The notes: a model not told the origin generated them from the sequence alone. Counted from the stretch's first letter, positions 7,325 to 14,131 are shown. The stretch is 14,874 bases of DNA from an uncultured Clostridia bacterium (GCA_934167435.1 CAKPKZ010000029.1:1-14874); one strand, 5' to 3'. Numbers and translations: made by a program.

Positions 7325-9061
7325 TTACAATTCTAAATTAGATAATCCTAATACTTGTTTTTTTAATAAAAAGGTATCCCCTGTATTTAATTCATTATCA
7401 CTATTTACATCTGCTGCTTTCTTATAAATATCATTTTCAAATTTTTTCATATTCAATACTACACATTTTAACATGTATGTATCTCCTGTATTTACAGCTC
7501 CATCACCATTACAATCGCCTTTTTTTATAATTGTATATTTTTCATTAACTTTGTCTCCAGTTGCCACTAACTTATCTTTTTGTGTAACTAATGTTCCATC
7601 ACTTTTTGTTATTTTAGCATTTTTTCCTAACTTTTCTAATATATCCGATACAGATATACTTGGAACTACAGTTATAATTTTACTTTCTTCATCTATTTTT
7701 ATTTTTGAAGTATTAGAAGGTTTGTCGCTATTATTATTGCTGTTATTATTACTGTTACTATTATTATTTGAACTATTATTATTACTACTGTTATTGTTAT
7801 TTGAATTATTGTTTACAGGAACTAAATACAATTTATATTCTTTTTCGTAATCATAGGTTTCTCTGGCAACATATGCTTCTGTGCCATCTGCTTTTTTTAC
7901 TTTATCCCAATAAGTTCCTCCTACTTTAGATGTTGCTTTTTCTACTCTTGTTACTATTTCATCTTTGCTCAAATATGTATTTGGTAATCTATTTCCATTA
8001 GGTGATTGTCTTAAACCTATGGTAGAATTAACGTTAACTCTTACAACATCTGATGTAATAACAGAGGTTCCTGAACTATTAGGTCTTGCACAAGCTGTAG
8101 CTGGCATATTTTTATAAACAGGTATTATAAATGTGTGTGCTGTTCCTTTTGCGTTTATTCTTTCATATGTTTTTCTTAATGTTGTTCCTTCACTTTGAGC
8201 AGCCATTATATTTTGCATATATTGATGCCAATATAATCCATAATATCTGCTGTCAACATCGAATTTTTGTAAATATAAAGTGTTTTGCCCTTTTTTGGTG
8301 TATTCTGTTGACAAAAAGTTAATTCCACCTATAATTCCTTTTTCTAAAGTGTTCCAACCTTGTGATTTTGCATATACTGCTCCTGCATTTATTGGATTGC
8401 TTCCATTTGCTTGTATATTAAATGGATTAAAATATGAGACGCCGTCTATTTTTACTCCTGAGGTTAATGCTGTTCCACTTGTTCCTTGTTCTTGTATCAT
8501 TCTTCCTACTATGTAATATGAGCTAACGCCCGTGGTATCGGCAGCTTTTGTAATTAAATTTTCATATCCTGCTAAAAATGTTCCTTTAGTCATTTGTTTA
8601 ATTACATTAATATCATATCCACTATTTGTTAACTCTTCAAATTGAAAAATGTCTGTTTCATTTAACGAGTTACGTGGGTCCATCATGTACTTTATAGCTT
8701 CTTCTGAAGCGCAACGCCAAAGTCCGTCTTGGTATTTACAAGCAGAGCAAATCCAAGCCCCCTGGTAATTTGATGTTGCTTGCACATAGTTTCTTGATCC
8801 ACTTGCTGTATGAACATATTCATTTGCTATAACTGTATTCCAATCTAAATCCGTGTATAATATTTTAAACTTCCAATTTGGATATTTAGATTGTAATAGC
8901 TGTATTCTTTCTTTTATCCCTGGATACACAGAGCTATTTATTTTGGATATTTCTGATGATGTTAATTGGGCATATGAATTTGAATTTATAATTGCATAAA
9001 AATTATATACTAATATTGACAAAAGTATTGTTGATATAAAAAGTTTTTTTATTTTTTCCAT
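7325..9061 (-). CDS. Secreted glucosaminidase-like hydrolase with SH3 and dockerin-like module
   Basis: 578 residues from ATG at 9061, with GGAGG five bases upstream; a TTG four codons earlier lies in the Shine-Dalgarno itself and is rejected. Order: signal peptide or anchor helix (about 7-31); glucosaminidase-type catalytic domain (about 40-320) with CSACKYQDGLWRCASEE, YMMDPRN and RMIQEQGTSG, whose Glu (about 191) sits where this family has its catalytic acid, and YFNPFNI; SH3-like region (about 336-415, LRQSPNG..WDKVK..G..AYV); Asn/Ser linker (417-446); a small beta domain (about 453-512); and a dockerin-like pair of calcium loops, DCNGDGAVNTGD (about 516-527) and DVNSDNELNTGD (about 551-562). 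It should cleave N-acetylglucosaminyl bonds in peptidoglycan outside the cell. First gene of a four-gene envelope operon. The family call is strong; the exact bond is inferred. Confidence 0.87.
   Translation of the reverse strand: MEKIKKLFISTILLSILVYNFYAIINSNSYAQLTSSEISKINSSVYPGIKERIQLLQSKYPNWKFKILYTDLDWNTVIANEYVHTASGSRNYVQATSNYQGAWICSACKYQDGLWRCASEEAIKYMMDPRNSLNETDIFQFEELTNSGYDINVIKQMTKGTFLAGYENLITKAADTTGVSSYYIVGRMIQEQGTSGTALTSGVKIDGVSYFNPFNIQANGSNPINAGAVYAKSQGWNTLEKGIIGGINFLSTEYTKKGQNTLYLQKFDVDSRYYGLYWHQYMQNIMAAQSEGTTLRKTYERINAKGTAHTFIIPVYKNMPATACARPNSSGTSVITSDVVRVNVNSTIGLRQSPNGNRLPNTYLSKDEIVTRVEKATSKVGGTYWDKVKKADGTEAYVARETYDYEKEYKLYLVPVNNNSNNNNSSNNNSSNNNSNSNNNSNNNSDKPSNTSKIKIDEESKIITVVPSISVSDILEKLGKNAKITKSDGTLVTQKDKLVATGDKVNEKYTIIKKGDCNGDGAVNTGDTYMLKCVVLNMKKFENDIYKKAADVNSDNELNTGDTFLLKKQVLGLSNLEL
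7724..7813. repeat. Low-complexity Asn/Ser-codon repeat (linker)
   Basis: About 90 bases of near-repeated AAT/AAC and AGT/AGC codons (minus strand) encoding an Asn/Ser-only linker in the hydrolase. Such tracts change length easily by slippage and can mis-assemble. It is coding, with no separate function. Confidence 0.8.
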
Positions 9062-9115
9062 TGTTTCCTCCAAAATCTTTAGTTTATTATTTTTTTATCT
9101 TTTTTTTGCATTTAT

Positions 9116-9143
9116 ATTATATCATTACGTATTTTTTTGTCAA
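9116..9143 (-). promoter_or_regulatory. Vegetative promoter of the envelope operon
   Basis: Minus-strand -35 TTGACA (9138-9143, full consensus), a 16-base spacer, and -10 TATAAT (9116-9121, full consensus). It lies 55 bases upstream of the hydrolase ATG and just downstream of the clpX terminator. No other good promoter was found in the short gaps of the operon. Confidence 0.82.
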
Positions 9144-9155
9144 TAAAAATAAAAT

Positions 9156-9192
9156 AAAAACACTTTGATTTTTTTATATTCAAAGCGTTTTT
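9156..9192 (-). terminator. Intrinsic terminator of clpP-clpX
   Basis: A 13-bp stem (9156-9168 with 9180-9192), ACGCTTTGA paired with TCAAAGTGT and extended by A5/T5, with an 11-base loop. One G-U pair on the minus strand would be A-C on the plus strand, so it acts on minus-strand RNA. The T run of the stem doubles as the U tract. Confidence 0.8.
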
Positions 9193-9205
9193 ATTTTTTT
9201 CTATA

Positions 9206-10510
9206 TTAAGCTGTTTCTTTTTGTTTTTTTGGCACTTTTCTTGCATTATTATTTAATGCTTTTTTATTTTCATTTATAATTAATTTAGGCTCAGCATTAT
9301 TTATAACTGTATCTTTTGTTATTATGCATTTTTCTATCTTTGAATTTGATGGTATTTCAAACATTATGTCTCTCATTATTTCTTCAATTATAGAACGTAA
9401 ACCTCTTGCTCCTGTTTTTCTTTCTATAGCTTTATCTACAATTGCTTCTAATGCTTCTTTTTCAAATTCTAATTCAACATCGTCTAATTCAAATAATTTT
9501 CTATATTGTTTGTATAATGCATTTTTTGGTTCTACTAATATTTTTATTAATGCTGTTTTGTCTAAATCTTTTAATGTTGCAACTATTGGAAGTCTTCCTA
9601 TAAATTCTGGAATTAATCCAAATTTCAACAAATCTTGTGGCAACATTTCTTGAAAAATTTCATATTTATTTACTTCTTTTTCACTTTCTATTTTTGTTCC
9701 AAAACCTATTGATTTTTTTCCAGTTCTGTCTTTAATAATATTTTCTAGTCCTTCAAATGCTCCACCACAAATAAATAGTATATTTTCTGTATTAATTTGT
9801 AGTAATTCTTGATTTGGATGCTTTCTTCCACCTTGTGGTGGTACAGATGCTACAGTTCCTTCTACAATTTTTAAAAGAGCTTGTTGTACACCTTCTCCAC
9901 TTACATCCCTTGTTATTGAAGGATTTTCGGATTTTCTTGTAATTTTATCTATTTCGTCTATATATATAATTCCTCTTTCTGCTTTTTGAATATCTCCATC
10001 AGCAGCTTGAATTAATTTCAATAAAATATTTTCTACATCTTCTCCTACATATCCAGCTTCTGTTAATGTTGTTGCATCTGCTATGGCAAAAGGAACATTT
10101 AATATTTTTGCTAAAGTTTTTGCTAAAAGTGTTTTTCCACATCCTGTAGGTCCTAATAATAAAATATTACTTTTTTGTATTTCAACATCATCTTTTGTTG
10201 CTTTTTCTTCATGCATTATTCTTTTGTAGTGGTTATATACCGCTACAGATAATGTCTTTTTAGCCTCGTCTTGACCTATAACATACTCATCTAATATTTC
10301 TTTTATTTCTTTTGGACTTGGTATATCTTCTGCTAATGAATATCCTTCATTTTCTTCATCATACAACTCTGATTCTATTATGCTATTACATAAGTCTACG
10401 CATTCGTCGCAAATATATACCCCTGGTCCTGCAACAATTTTTCTTACATTTTCTTGTGCTTTACCACAAAATGAACATCTTACACTTCTAGGCACATCAT
10501 TTTTTCCCAT
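9206..10510 (-). CDS. clpX: ATP-dependent Clp protease ATP-binding subunit ClpX
   Basis: AAA+ unfoldase that threads substrates into the ClpP chamber in the cytoplasm. 434 residues. The N-terminal zinc-binding domain has C12, C15, C34 and C37. Then Walker A GPTGCGKT (120-127), pore loop GYVGED (153-158), Walker B IIYIDEID (181-188), RKH loop GGRKHP (227-232), the IGF loop KKSIGFGTK (265-273) that docks on ClpP, and sensor 2 GARGLR (367-372). All key parts are present at normal length. The C-terminus has a short Asn/Lys-rich extension (about 415-434). ATG with GGAG seven bases upstream, 13 bases after clpP, so the two are co-expressed. Confidence 0.98.
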   Translation of the reverse strand: MGKNDVPRSVRCSFCGKAQENVRKIVAGPGVYICDECVDLCNSIIESELYDEENEGYSLAEDIPSPKEIKEILDEYVIGQDEAKKTLSVAVYNHYKRIMHEEKATKDDVEIQKSNILLLGPTGCGKTLLAKTLAKILNVPFAIADATTLTEAGYVGEDVENILLKLIQAADGDIQKAERGIIYIDEIDKITRKSENPSITRDVSGEGVQQALLKIVEGTVASVPPQGGRKHPNQELLQINTENILFICGGAFEGLENIIKDRTGKKSIGFGTKIESEKEVNKYEIFQEMLPQDLLKFGLIPEFIGRLPIVATLKDLDKTALIKILVEPKNALYKQYRKLFELDDVELEFEKEALEAIVDKAIERKTGARGLRSIIEEIMRDIMFEIPSNSKIEKCIITKDTVINNAEPKLIINENKKALNNNARKVPKKQKETA

Positions 10511-10523
10511 AAACTACTCCTTT

Positions 10524-11129
10524 TTATTTTCTTTTGTCCATTATTCCGTCTATTAATCCATATTTTAAAGCTTCTTGTGCTGTCATATAATTATCTCTTT
10601 CTGTATCTCTTTCTATTGTTTCAATAGATTGACCTGTTCTCTCACTTAAAAATTTGTTTAATTTTTCTCTTGTTTTTACTAAATGGTCTGCATGGATTTT
10701 TACTTCTGTTGCTTGCCCAGAAATTCCTCCACCACCTATTAATGGTTGATGTATTAATATTTCTGCATTAGGTGTTGCAAATCTTTTGCCTTTTTCTCCT
10801 GCTGATAATAATGCAGCTCCCATGCTTGCTGCCATTCCTATACATATTGTTGATACAGGACATTTTATATAATTCATTGTATCTATTATTCCCATTCCGT
10901 CTGTAATAGATCCACCTGGTGAATTAATATATAAATATATTTCTTTGTCTGGATCTTCTGACTCTAAGAATAATAATTGTGCAATTATTAAACTTGATGT
11001 TGTTGGATTTACATCTTCTCCTAAAAATATTATTCTATCTTTTAATAGTCTAGAGAATATATCATATGATCTTTCTCCTTTGCTTGTTTGCTCTACTACA
11101 TATGGAACTAAACTATTTTTTTCTAACAT
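10524..11129 (-). CDS. clpP: ATP-dependent Clp protease proteolytic subunit ClpP
   Basis: Serine peptidase that forms the double-heptamer chamber used by ClpX. 201 residues; the catalytic triad is visible as S102 (GMAASMGA), H127 (LIHQP) and D179 (TERDNYM). INSPGGSITDGMGI (69-82) is the substrate-binding and oxyanion segment. The loop after HQPL is three residues longer than I recall for B. subtilis ClpP (IGGGGISGQ), a small difference. ATG with AAAGGAGG, nearly ideal, six bases upstream. Own promoter at 11155-11183; clpX follows 13 bases later. No clear CtsR-type direct repeat was recognised in the short upstream region. Confidence 0.98.
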   Translation of the reverse strand: MLEKNSLVPYVVEQTSKGERSYDIFSRLLKDRIIFLGEDVNPTTSSLIIAQLLFLESEDPDKEIYLYINSPGGSITDGMGIIDTMNYIKCPVSTICIGMAASMGAALLSAGEKGKRFATPNAEILIHQPLIGGGGISGQATEVKIHADHLVKTREKLNKFLSERTGQSIETIERDTERDNYMTAQEALKYGLIDGIMDKRK

Positions 11130-11154
11130 AAAAATTCCTCCTTTGATTTTATAT

Positions 11155-11183
11155 ATATTAATAATATATTTTTATTTTGTCAA
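11155..11183 (-). promoter_or_regulatory. Promoter of clpP-clpX
   Basis: Minus-strand -35 TTGACA (11178-11183, consensus), a 17-base spacer, and -10 TAATAT (11155-11160, 4 of 6). It lies 25 bases before the clpP ATG, so the leader is short. The -10 is uncertain because the area is all A/T and other registers fit. Confidence 0.6.
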
Positions 11184-11193
11184 TAGTAAACGC

Positions 11194-11237
11194 AAAAAGC
11201 TAGGGTTATTAATTTTTTAAACCTCCCCTAACTTTTT
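11194..11237 (-). terminator. Intrinsic terminator of tig
   Basis: A 12-bp stem (11194-11205 with 11226-11237), AAAAAGTTAGGG paired with CCCTAGCTTTTT in the minus-strand RNA, with a 20-base loop. The single G-U pair becomes A-C on the plus strand, so it favours minus-strand termination. It ends eight bases after the tig stop and precedes the clpP promoter. Confidence 0.72.
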
Positions 11238-11244
11238 TAATTTA

Positions 11245-12528
11245 TTATTTCTTTTTTGCATTTTTCACTAAAAATTCTATAGCTTTTTCAGATTCTACAC
11301 CTTGTTTTATGTATTTTTTAATATTTTCATTTTTGCTAAGTTCTTCTTCTGATTTGCCATAATTTTTAGCCATTTCTTTTATTTTTTCTTCTACTTCTTT
11401 GTCTGTAGCTTCAATTTTTTCAGCTTTAATTACTGCTTCTAATGCAAGTCTAGATTTTATTCCTTCTATTGCTTGAGGTTCATATTCTTTTCTTACATCT
11501 TCTTCTGTTTTTCCCATCATTTGAAGATATTGTTCTAATTTTAATCCTTGATATGAAAGTCTTGTTTCTATATCTTTTAACATATTGTCTATTTCCATTT
11601 CTATCATTCCTGATGGAATTTCAACTTTTATGTTTTCACAAACAGCTTTTATAACTGCATCTTGTGTTTCATATTTTTCTTTTTCTGCATTTTGTTTTTC
11701 TTGTTTTGCTTTTATGTCTGCTTTTAATTCTTCTAATGTATCAAATTCACTAACATCTTTAGCAAATTCATCATCTAATTTTGGTAATTCTTTCTTCTTT
11801 ATTTCATGTAATTTTACTTTAAATGTTGCATCTTTTCCAGCTAAGTCTTTTGAAAAATATTCTTCTGGGAATTTTACGTTTACATCTTTTTCTTCGTCTA
11901 TTTTCATACCAATTATTTGATCTTCAAATCCTGGTATAAAACTTCCGCTTCCAATTTCTAACTCGTGGTTTTCTGCTTTTCCACCATCAAATGCTTTTCC
12001 ATCTACAAATCCTTCAAAATCAATTACAGTAATGTCTCCTTTTTTTACTGCTCTGTTATCTACTGTTACTAATCTTGCATTATGTTCTTGCATATGGTGT
12101 AATTCATGGTCTATATCTTCATCTTTTACATTATACTCAACTTTTTTTATTTCTATACCTTTATATTTACCAAGTTCTGCTTCTGGTTTTGTTTGTAATA
12201 CAGCTGTAAATATTAGGTCTTGTCCTTTTCCTATTTGTTTAACATCTACATCTGGTCTACTAACTGCTTCTATTTTATTTTCTGTTAATGCTTCTTCTAA
12301 TGCTTCTCCAGCAACTTCGTTGAATGCATCTTCATAGAAAATTTCTTTTCCATAGTATTTTTCTACTATTTGAATTGGTGCTTTTCCTTTTCTAAATCCA
12401 GGTATGTTAAAATATTTAGCACTTTTAAAATATACCTTTTTTATAGCTTCATCAAATTTTTGAGCTTCTATTGTTAACTCTAATTTTACTTCATTTGCAT
12501 TTTTAGTTTTTTCTACTTTACAATTCAT
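11245..12528 (-). CDS. tig: Trigger factor (ribosome-bound chaperone)
   Basis: Peptidyl-prolyl isomerase and chaperone that meets nascent chains at the ribosome exit tunnel. 427 residues from ATG at 12528, which has AAAGGA nine bases upstream; a TTG three codons earlier abuts that site directly and is rejected. The ribosome-binding loop GFRKGKAP is at 44-51; the FKBP-like isomerase domain at about 150-245 (GDITVIDFEGFVDG, FDGG, GSFIPGFEDQIIGM); the rest is the helical C-terminal chaperone arm, lysine-rich at its end. Length and order are normal. It lies upstream of clpP-clpX, a common bacterial neighbourhood, but has its own promoter and terminator here. Confidence 0.97.
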   Translation of the reverse strand: MNCKVEKTKNANEVKLELTIEAQKFDEAIKKVYFKSAKYFNIPGFRKGKAPIQIVEKYYGKEIFYEDAFNEVAGEALEEALTENKIEAVSRPDVDVKQIGKGQDLIFTAVLQTKPEAELGKYKGIEIKKVEYNVKDEDIDHELHHMQEHNARLVTVDNRAVKKGDITVIDFEGFVDGKAFDGGKAENHELEIGSGSFIPGFEDQIIGMKIDEEKDVNVKFPEEYFSKDLAGKDATFKVKLHEIKKKELPKLDDEFAKDVSEFDTLEELKADIKAKQEKQNAEKEKYETQDAVIKAVCENIKVEIPSGMIEMEIDNMLKDIETRLSYQGLKLEQYLQMMGKTEEDVRKEYEPQAIEGIKSRLALEAVIKAEKIEATDKEVEEKIKEMAKNYGKSEEELSKNENIKKYIKQGVESEKAIEFLVKNAKKK

Positions 12529-12567
12529 TATTTTCAATCCTTTCTCAACTCTAATTTAAGCCTTTAT

Positions 12568-12595
12568 ATTATACCACATTTTTACTATTTTGCAA
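12568..12595 (-). promoter_or_regulatory. Promoter of tig
   Basis: Minus-strand -10 TATAAT (12568-12573) preceded by TGG, giving an extended -10, with a 16-base spacer and -35 TTGCAA (12590-12595, 4 of 6). It lies 39 bases before the tig ATG. Confidence 0.72.
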
Positions 12596-12623
12596 GGAAT
12601 TTTTTATATTTTTTAAAAAATAC

Positions 12624-12652
12624 TTGTTTTTTTATATTTTTTGTGTTAAACT
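12624..12652 (+). promoter_or_regulatory. Probable promoter of rpmB
   Basis: Plus-strand -35 TTGTTT (12624-12629), 17-base spacer, -10 TAAACT (12647-12652) preceded by TGT as an extended -10. Each hexamer matches only 4 of 6. It is divergent from the tig promoter with about 28 bases between them. The same -10 hexamer appears in the nth promoter. Confidence 0.5.
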
Positions 12653-12696
12653 TGTTATTAGTCAATTTTATTTTAATTTAGGAGGTGCAATATAGT

Positions 12697-12894
12697 ATGG
12701 CAAAATGTGCAATTTGTGATAAAACAGCAAATCATGGAAATAAACTTAGTATAACTCGTTCTCATATCAGTAAAAGATCACCACGTACTTGGAAACCAAA
12801 CTTAAGAAGTGTAAAAGCAGTAATTAATGGTGAAGTAAAGAAAATTCATGTATGTGCAAAATGTTTAAGAGATGGTAAAGTTAAAAGAGCTTAA
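12697..12894 (+). CDS. rpmB: Large ribosomal subunit protein bL28
   Basis: 65-residue basic protein of the 50S subunit. It starts MAKCAICDKT and carries two CxxC pairs (C4, C7, C53, C56), marking the zinc-binding form of L28; SHISKRSPRTWKPNLRSV (22-39) is the conserved core. ATG at 12697 has AGGAGGTG upstream with good spacing; a GTG at 12685 is part of that Shine-Dalgarno and is rejected. Single-gene unit with its own promoter and a hairpin terminator. It converges on the spoVM-like gene. Confidence 0.97.
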   Translation: MAKCAICDKTANHGNKLSITRSHISKRSPRTWKPNLRSVKAVINGEVKKIHVCAKCLRDGKVKRA

Positions 12895-12915
12895 TTTAAA
12901 TAAGAAAATAAAAAT

Positions 12916-12939
12916 AAATGGGTGTTGACCCATTTTTTT
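12916..12939. terminator. Bidirectional terminator between rpmB and spoVM
   Basis: Stem AAATGGGT/ACCCATTT (12916-12923 with 12928-12935), loop GTTG. T runs follow on the plus strand (TTTTTTTGTTTTTT); on the minus strand the stem is followed by ATTTTTATTTT. No G-U pairs, so it works equally in both directions. It stands between two converging genes. Confidence 0.85.
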
Positions 12940-12944
12940 GTTTT

Positions 12945-13019
12945 TTAATCCTTTATTTTAAATATCATTTTTACAATTCCTCTCAAACATTTAGGAACCT
13001 TTTTTACAACAATAGTCAT
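12945..13019 (-). CDS. spoVM: Stage V sporulation peptide SpoVM-like
   Basis: A 24-residue ORF from ATG with AAAGGGGG six bases upstream. It begins MTIVVKKVPKCLRGIVK and ends MIFKIKD. B. subtilis SpoVM, as I recall it, begins MKFYTIKLPKFLGGIVRAML: the Lys-x-Pro-Lys, Leu, Gly-Ile-Val-(Lys/Arg) positions line up without gaps, including Pro9, which is known to be key to its shallow membrane insertion. SpoVM is an amphipathic helix that senses the convex forespore surface, anchors SpoIVA and starts coat assembly. Position supports the call: in Bacillus spoVM is also next to rpmB. It follows a 49-residue membrane protein gene by 18 bases. It implies a spore-forming organism. No sporulation-sigma promoter was recognised. 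Confidence 0.82.
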   Translation of the reverse strand: MTIVVKKVPKCLRGIVKMIFKIKD

Positions 13020-13037
13020 ATGTATCCCCCTTTCTTT

Positions 13038-13187
13038 CTAGCATGCAAGCCACATAATACCAACACAAACTACTAATATTCCAATTATAAATAGCCAACC
13101 TGCTATTGGAAGTAATAATACTAACAACATTCCAAGTCCAAATCCTATAAGACAAACCCCTAAAGTTTTTTTCAATAAACATAGCAT
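13038..13187 (-). CDS. Small hydrophobic membrane protein upstream of spoVM
   Basis: 49 residues from ATG at 13187, with GGAGG nine bases upstream. It starts MLCLLKKTLGVCLIG, has two short hydrophobic segments (about 9-26 and 30-48) split by a Pro-Ile-Ala-Gly-Trp turn, and ends MWLAC. Cysteines lie at 3, 12, 41 and 49, and glycines are frequent (GFGLGM). A frame through 12991-13203 is open too, but it starts at TTG next to the ribosome site, ignores the spoVM frame and has no sensible composition. Two tiny genes with proper ribosome sites, 18 bases apart, suggest one operon and perhaps a sporulation role for this protein. I do not recognise its family. Confidence 0.72.
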   Translation of the reverse strand: MLCLLKKTLGVCLIGFGLGMLLVLLLPIAGWLFIIGILVVCVGIMWLAC

Positions 13188-13314
13188 ATACCATTACCTC
13201 CAACTCTTTTTATATATTATATTAACCAATATTTTTATTTGTTCCTTTTTATGTAAAATTATTTTTATTGACTATTGCATAAATTTCTATTAAACTATAT
13301 ATGGAGTGATTAAT
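13188..13314. other. Divergent intergenic region between the spoVM unit and nth
   Basis: About 127 bases. It holds the nth promoter on the plus strand. On the minus strand there is TATAAT at 13216-13221, but nothing near -35 matches TTGACA, and I see no clear sigma-E (ATA...CATA-type) pair. The regulation of the spoVM unit is therefore unresolved. No hairpin of note. Confidence 0.5.
13268..13296 (+). promoter_or_regulatory. Promoter of nth
   Basis: Plus-strand -35 TTGACT (13268-13273, 5 of 6), 17-base spacer, -10 TAAACT (13291-13296, 4 of 6). The predicted transcript would start near 13303, at the Shine-Dalgarno itself, leaving a leader of only about 12 bases. Confidence 0.6.
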
Positions 13315-13956
13315 ATGGAAAATAACATTAAAGAAATTATAAATATATTAAAATCTACATATCCTGATGCAAAATGCAGTTTAAACTTTTCTACTCCTTT
13401 TGAATTAATAGTTGCTGTTTGTCTTTCTGCTCAATGTACAGATGAAAGAGTAAATAAGGTTACCCCTACACTTTTTAGTCGATGTAAAACTATTAAAGAT
13501 TTTGCTACTATAGATATTAATGAATTAGAAAAGTTAATACATTCTTGTGGTTTTTATAAAAACAAAGCAAAAAACATAAAACTCTGTGCTAATCAAATTT
13601 TAACTAATTTTAATGGTGAAGTTCCAAAAACAATGGAAGAACTACTTACATTAGCTGGGGTTGGCAGAAAAAGTGCCAATGTAATATTACTTGAAGCATT
13701 TGGCATTGCAAATGGTGTTGCTGTAGACACACACGCAAAAAGAATTTCTAATTTAATTGGTCTTTCTAGTAATACAGATCCTCATAAAATAGAAAAAGAC
13801 TTACTAAAAATAATACCACATGAATATTTAAAAGACATTAACCACCTATTTATGTGGCACGGTAGAAATATTTGCATTGCTCGTAATCCAAAGTGTAGTA
13901 CTTGTCCTATTAATAAATATTGCAAACATTATATTAATAATGAATATTTTTGTTAA
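13315..13956 (+). CDS. nth: Endonuclease III (DNA glycosylase/AP lyase)
   Basis: Base-excision repair enzyme that removes oxidised pyrimidines and cuts the abasic site. 213 residues from ATG at 13315 (GGAG eight bases upstream; a GTG at 13306 overlaps that site and is rejected). The helix-hairpin-helix LAGVGRKSANVI (113-124) carries the catalytic Lys119; Asp138 is in VDTHAKRI; the [4Fe-4S] cluster ligands C187, C194, C197 and C203 show the C-x6-C-x2-C-x5-C spacing. LSAQCTDERVNKVTP (37-51) is the usual N-terminal signature. All catalytic residues are present. The cysteine-rich gene follows after 31 bases, probably on the same transcript. Confidence 0.97.
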   Translation: MENNIKEIINILKSTYPDAKCSLNFSTPFELIVAVCLSAQCTDERVNKVTPTLFSRCKTIKDFATIDINELEKLIHSCGFYKNKAKNIKLCANQILTNFNGEVPKTMEELLTLAGVGRKSANVILLEAFGIANGVAVDTHAKRISNLIGLSSNTDPHKIEKDLLKIIPHEYLKDINHLFMWHGRNICIARNPKCSTCPINKYCKHYINNEYFC

Positions 13957-13987
13957 ATTATTTAATAATATTAATAGAGGTGATATT

Positions 13988-14131
13988 TTGACAAATATTA
14001 ATTGTTCTTCTAATTGTATTTATCAAAAAGAAGGAAAATGTTGTTACTCAAAGGTTTGTTCTTCTTATATTTCAGCTAATAGTGATTGTGCATATTTTTC
14101 GCCTAACAACAGTGAAAAGAAAGTTCAATAA
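13988..14131 (+). CDS. Cysteine-rich small protein, unknown function
   Basis: 47 residues from TTG at 13988, chosen because GAGGTGAT lies just upstream and no ATG or GTG fits. An in-frame ATG at 13877 would overlap the end of nth by 80 bases and lacks this site. Cysteines lie at 6, 10, 18, 19, 24 and 34, in the order CSSNC-IYQKEGKCC-YSKVC, then SDCAYFSP. The CxxxC-(I)YQ-x-x-G-x-C ... C-A-Y-F layout is one I associate with short uncharacterised clostridial proteins and suggests metal binding. There is no signal peptide or membrane segment. Its last codons form the left arm of the terminator. A link to DNA repair is suggested only by its place behind nth. Confidence 0.72.
   Translation: MTNINCSSNCIYQKEGKCCYSKVCSSYISANSDCAYFSPNNSEKKVQ

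Noticed and set aside
7724..7813. Short regular repeats that could look like an array
   Set aside because: They are triplet codons for Asn and Ser in an open frame, with no spacer-repeat order, so this is a linker and not CRISPR.
11130..11244. Possible CtsR or HrcA operator upstream of clpP
   Set aside because: I looked for paired GGTCAAA-type repeats or a long inverted repeat and found only the promoter and the tig terminator.
12991..13203. A 70-codon minus-strand open frame
   Set aside because: It starts at TTG beside the GGAGG site, overlaps the better 49- and 24-codon ORFs in another frame, and its product lacks domain-like character. The frames with well-spaced ribosome sites explain the region.
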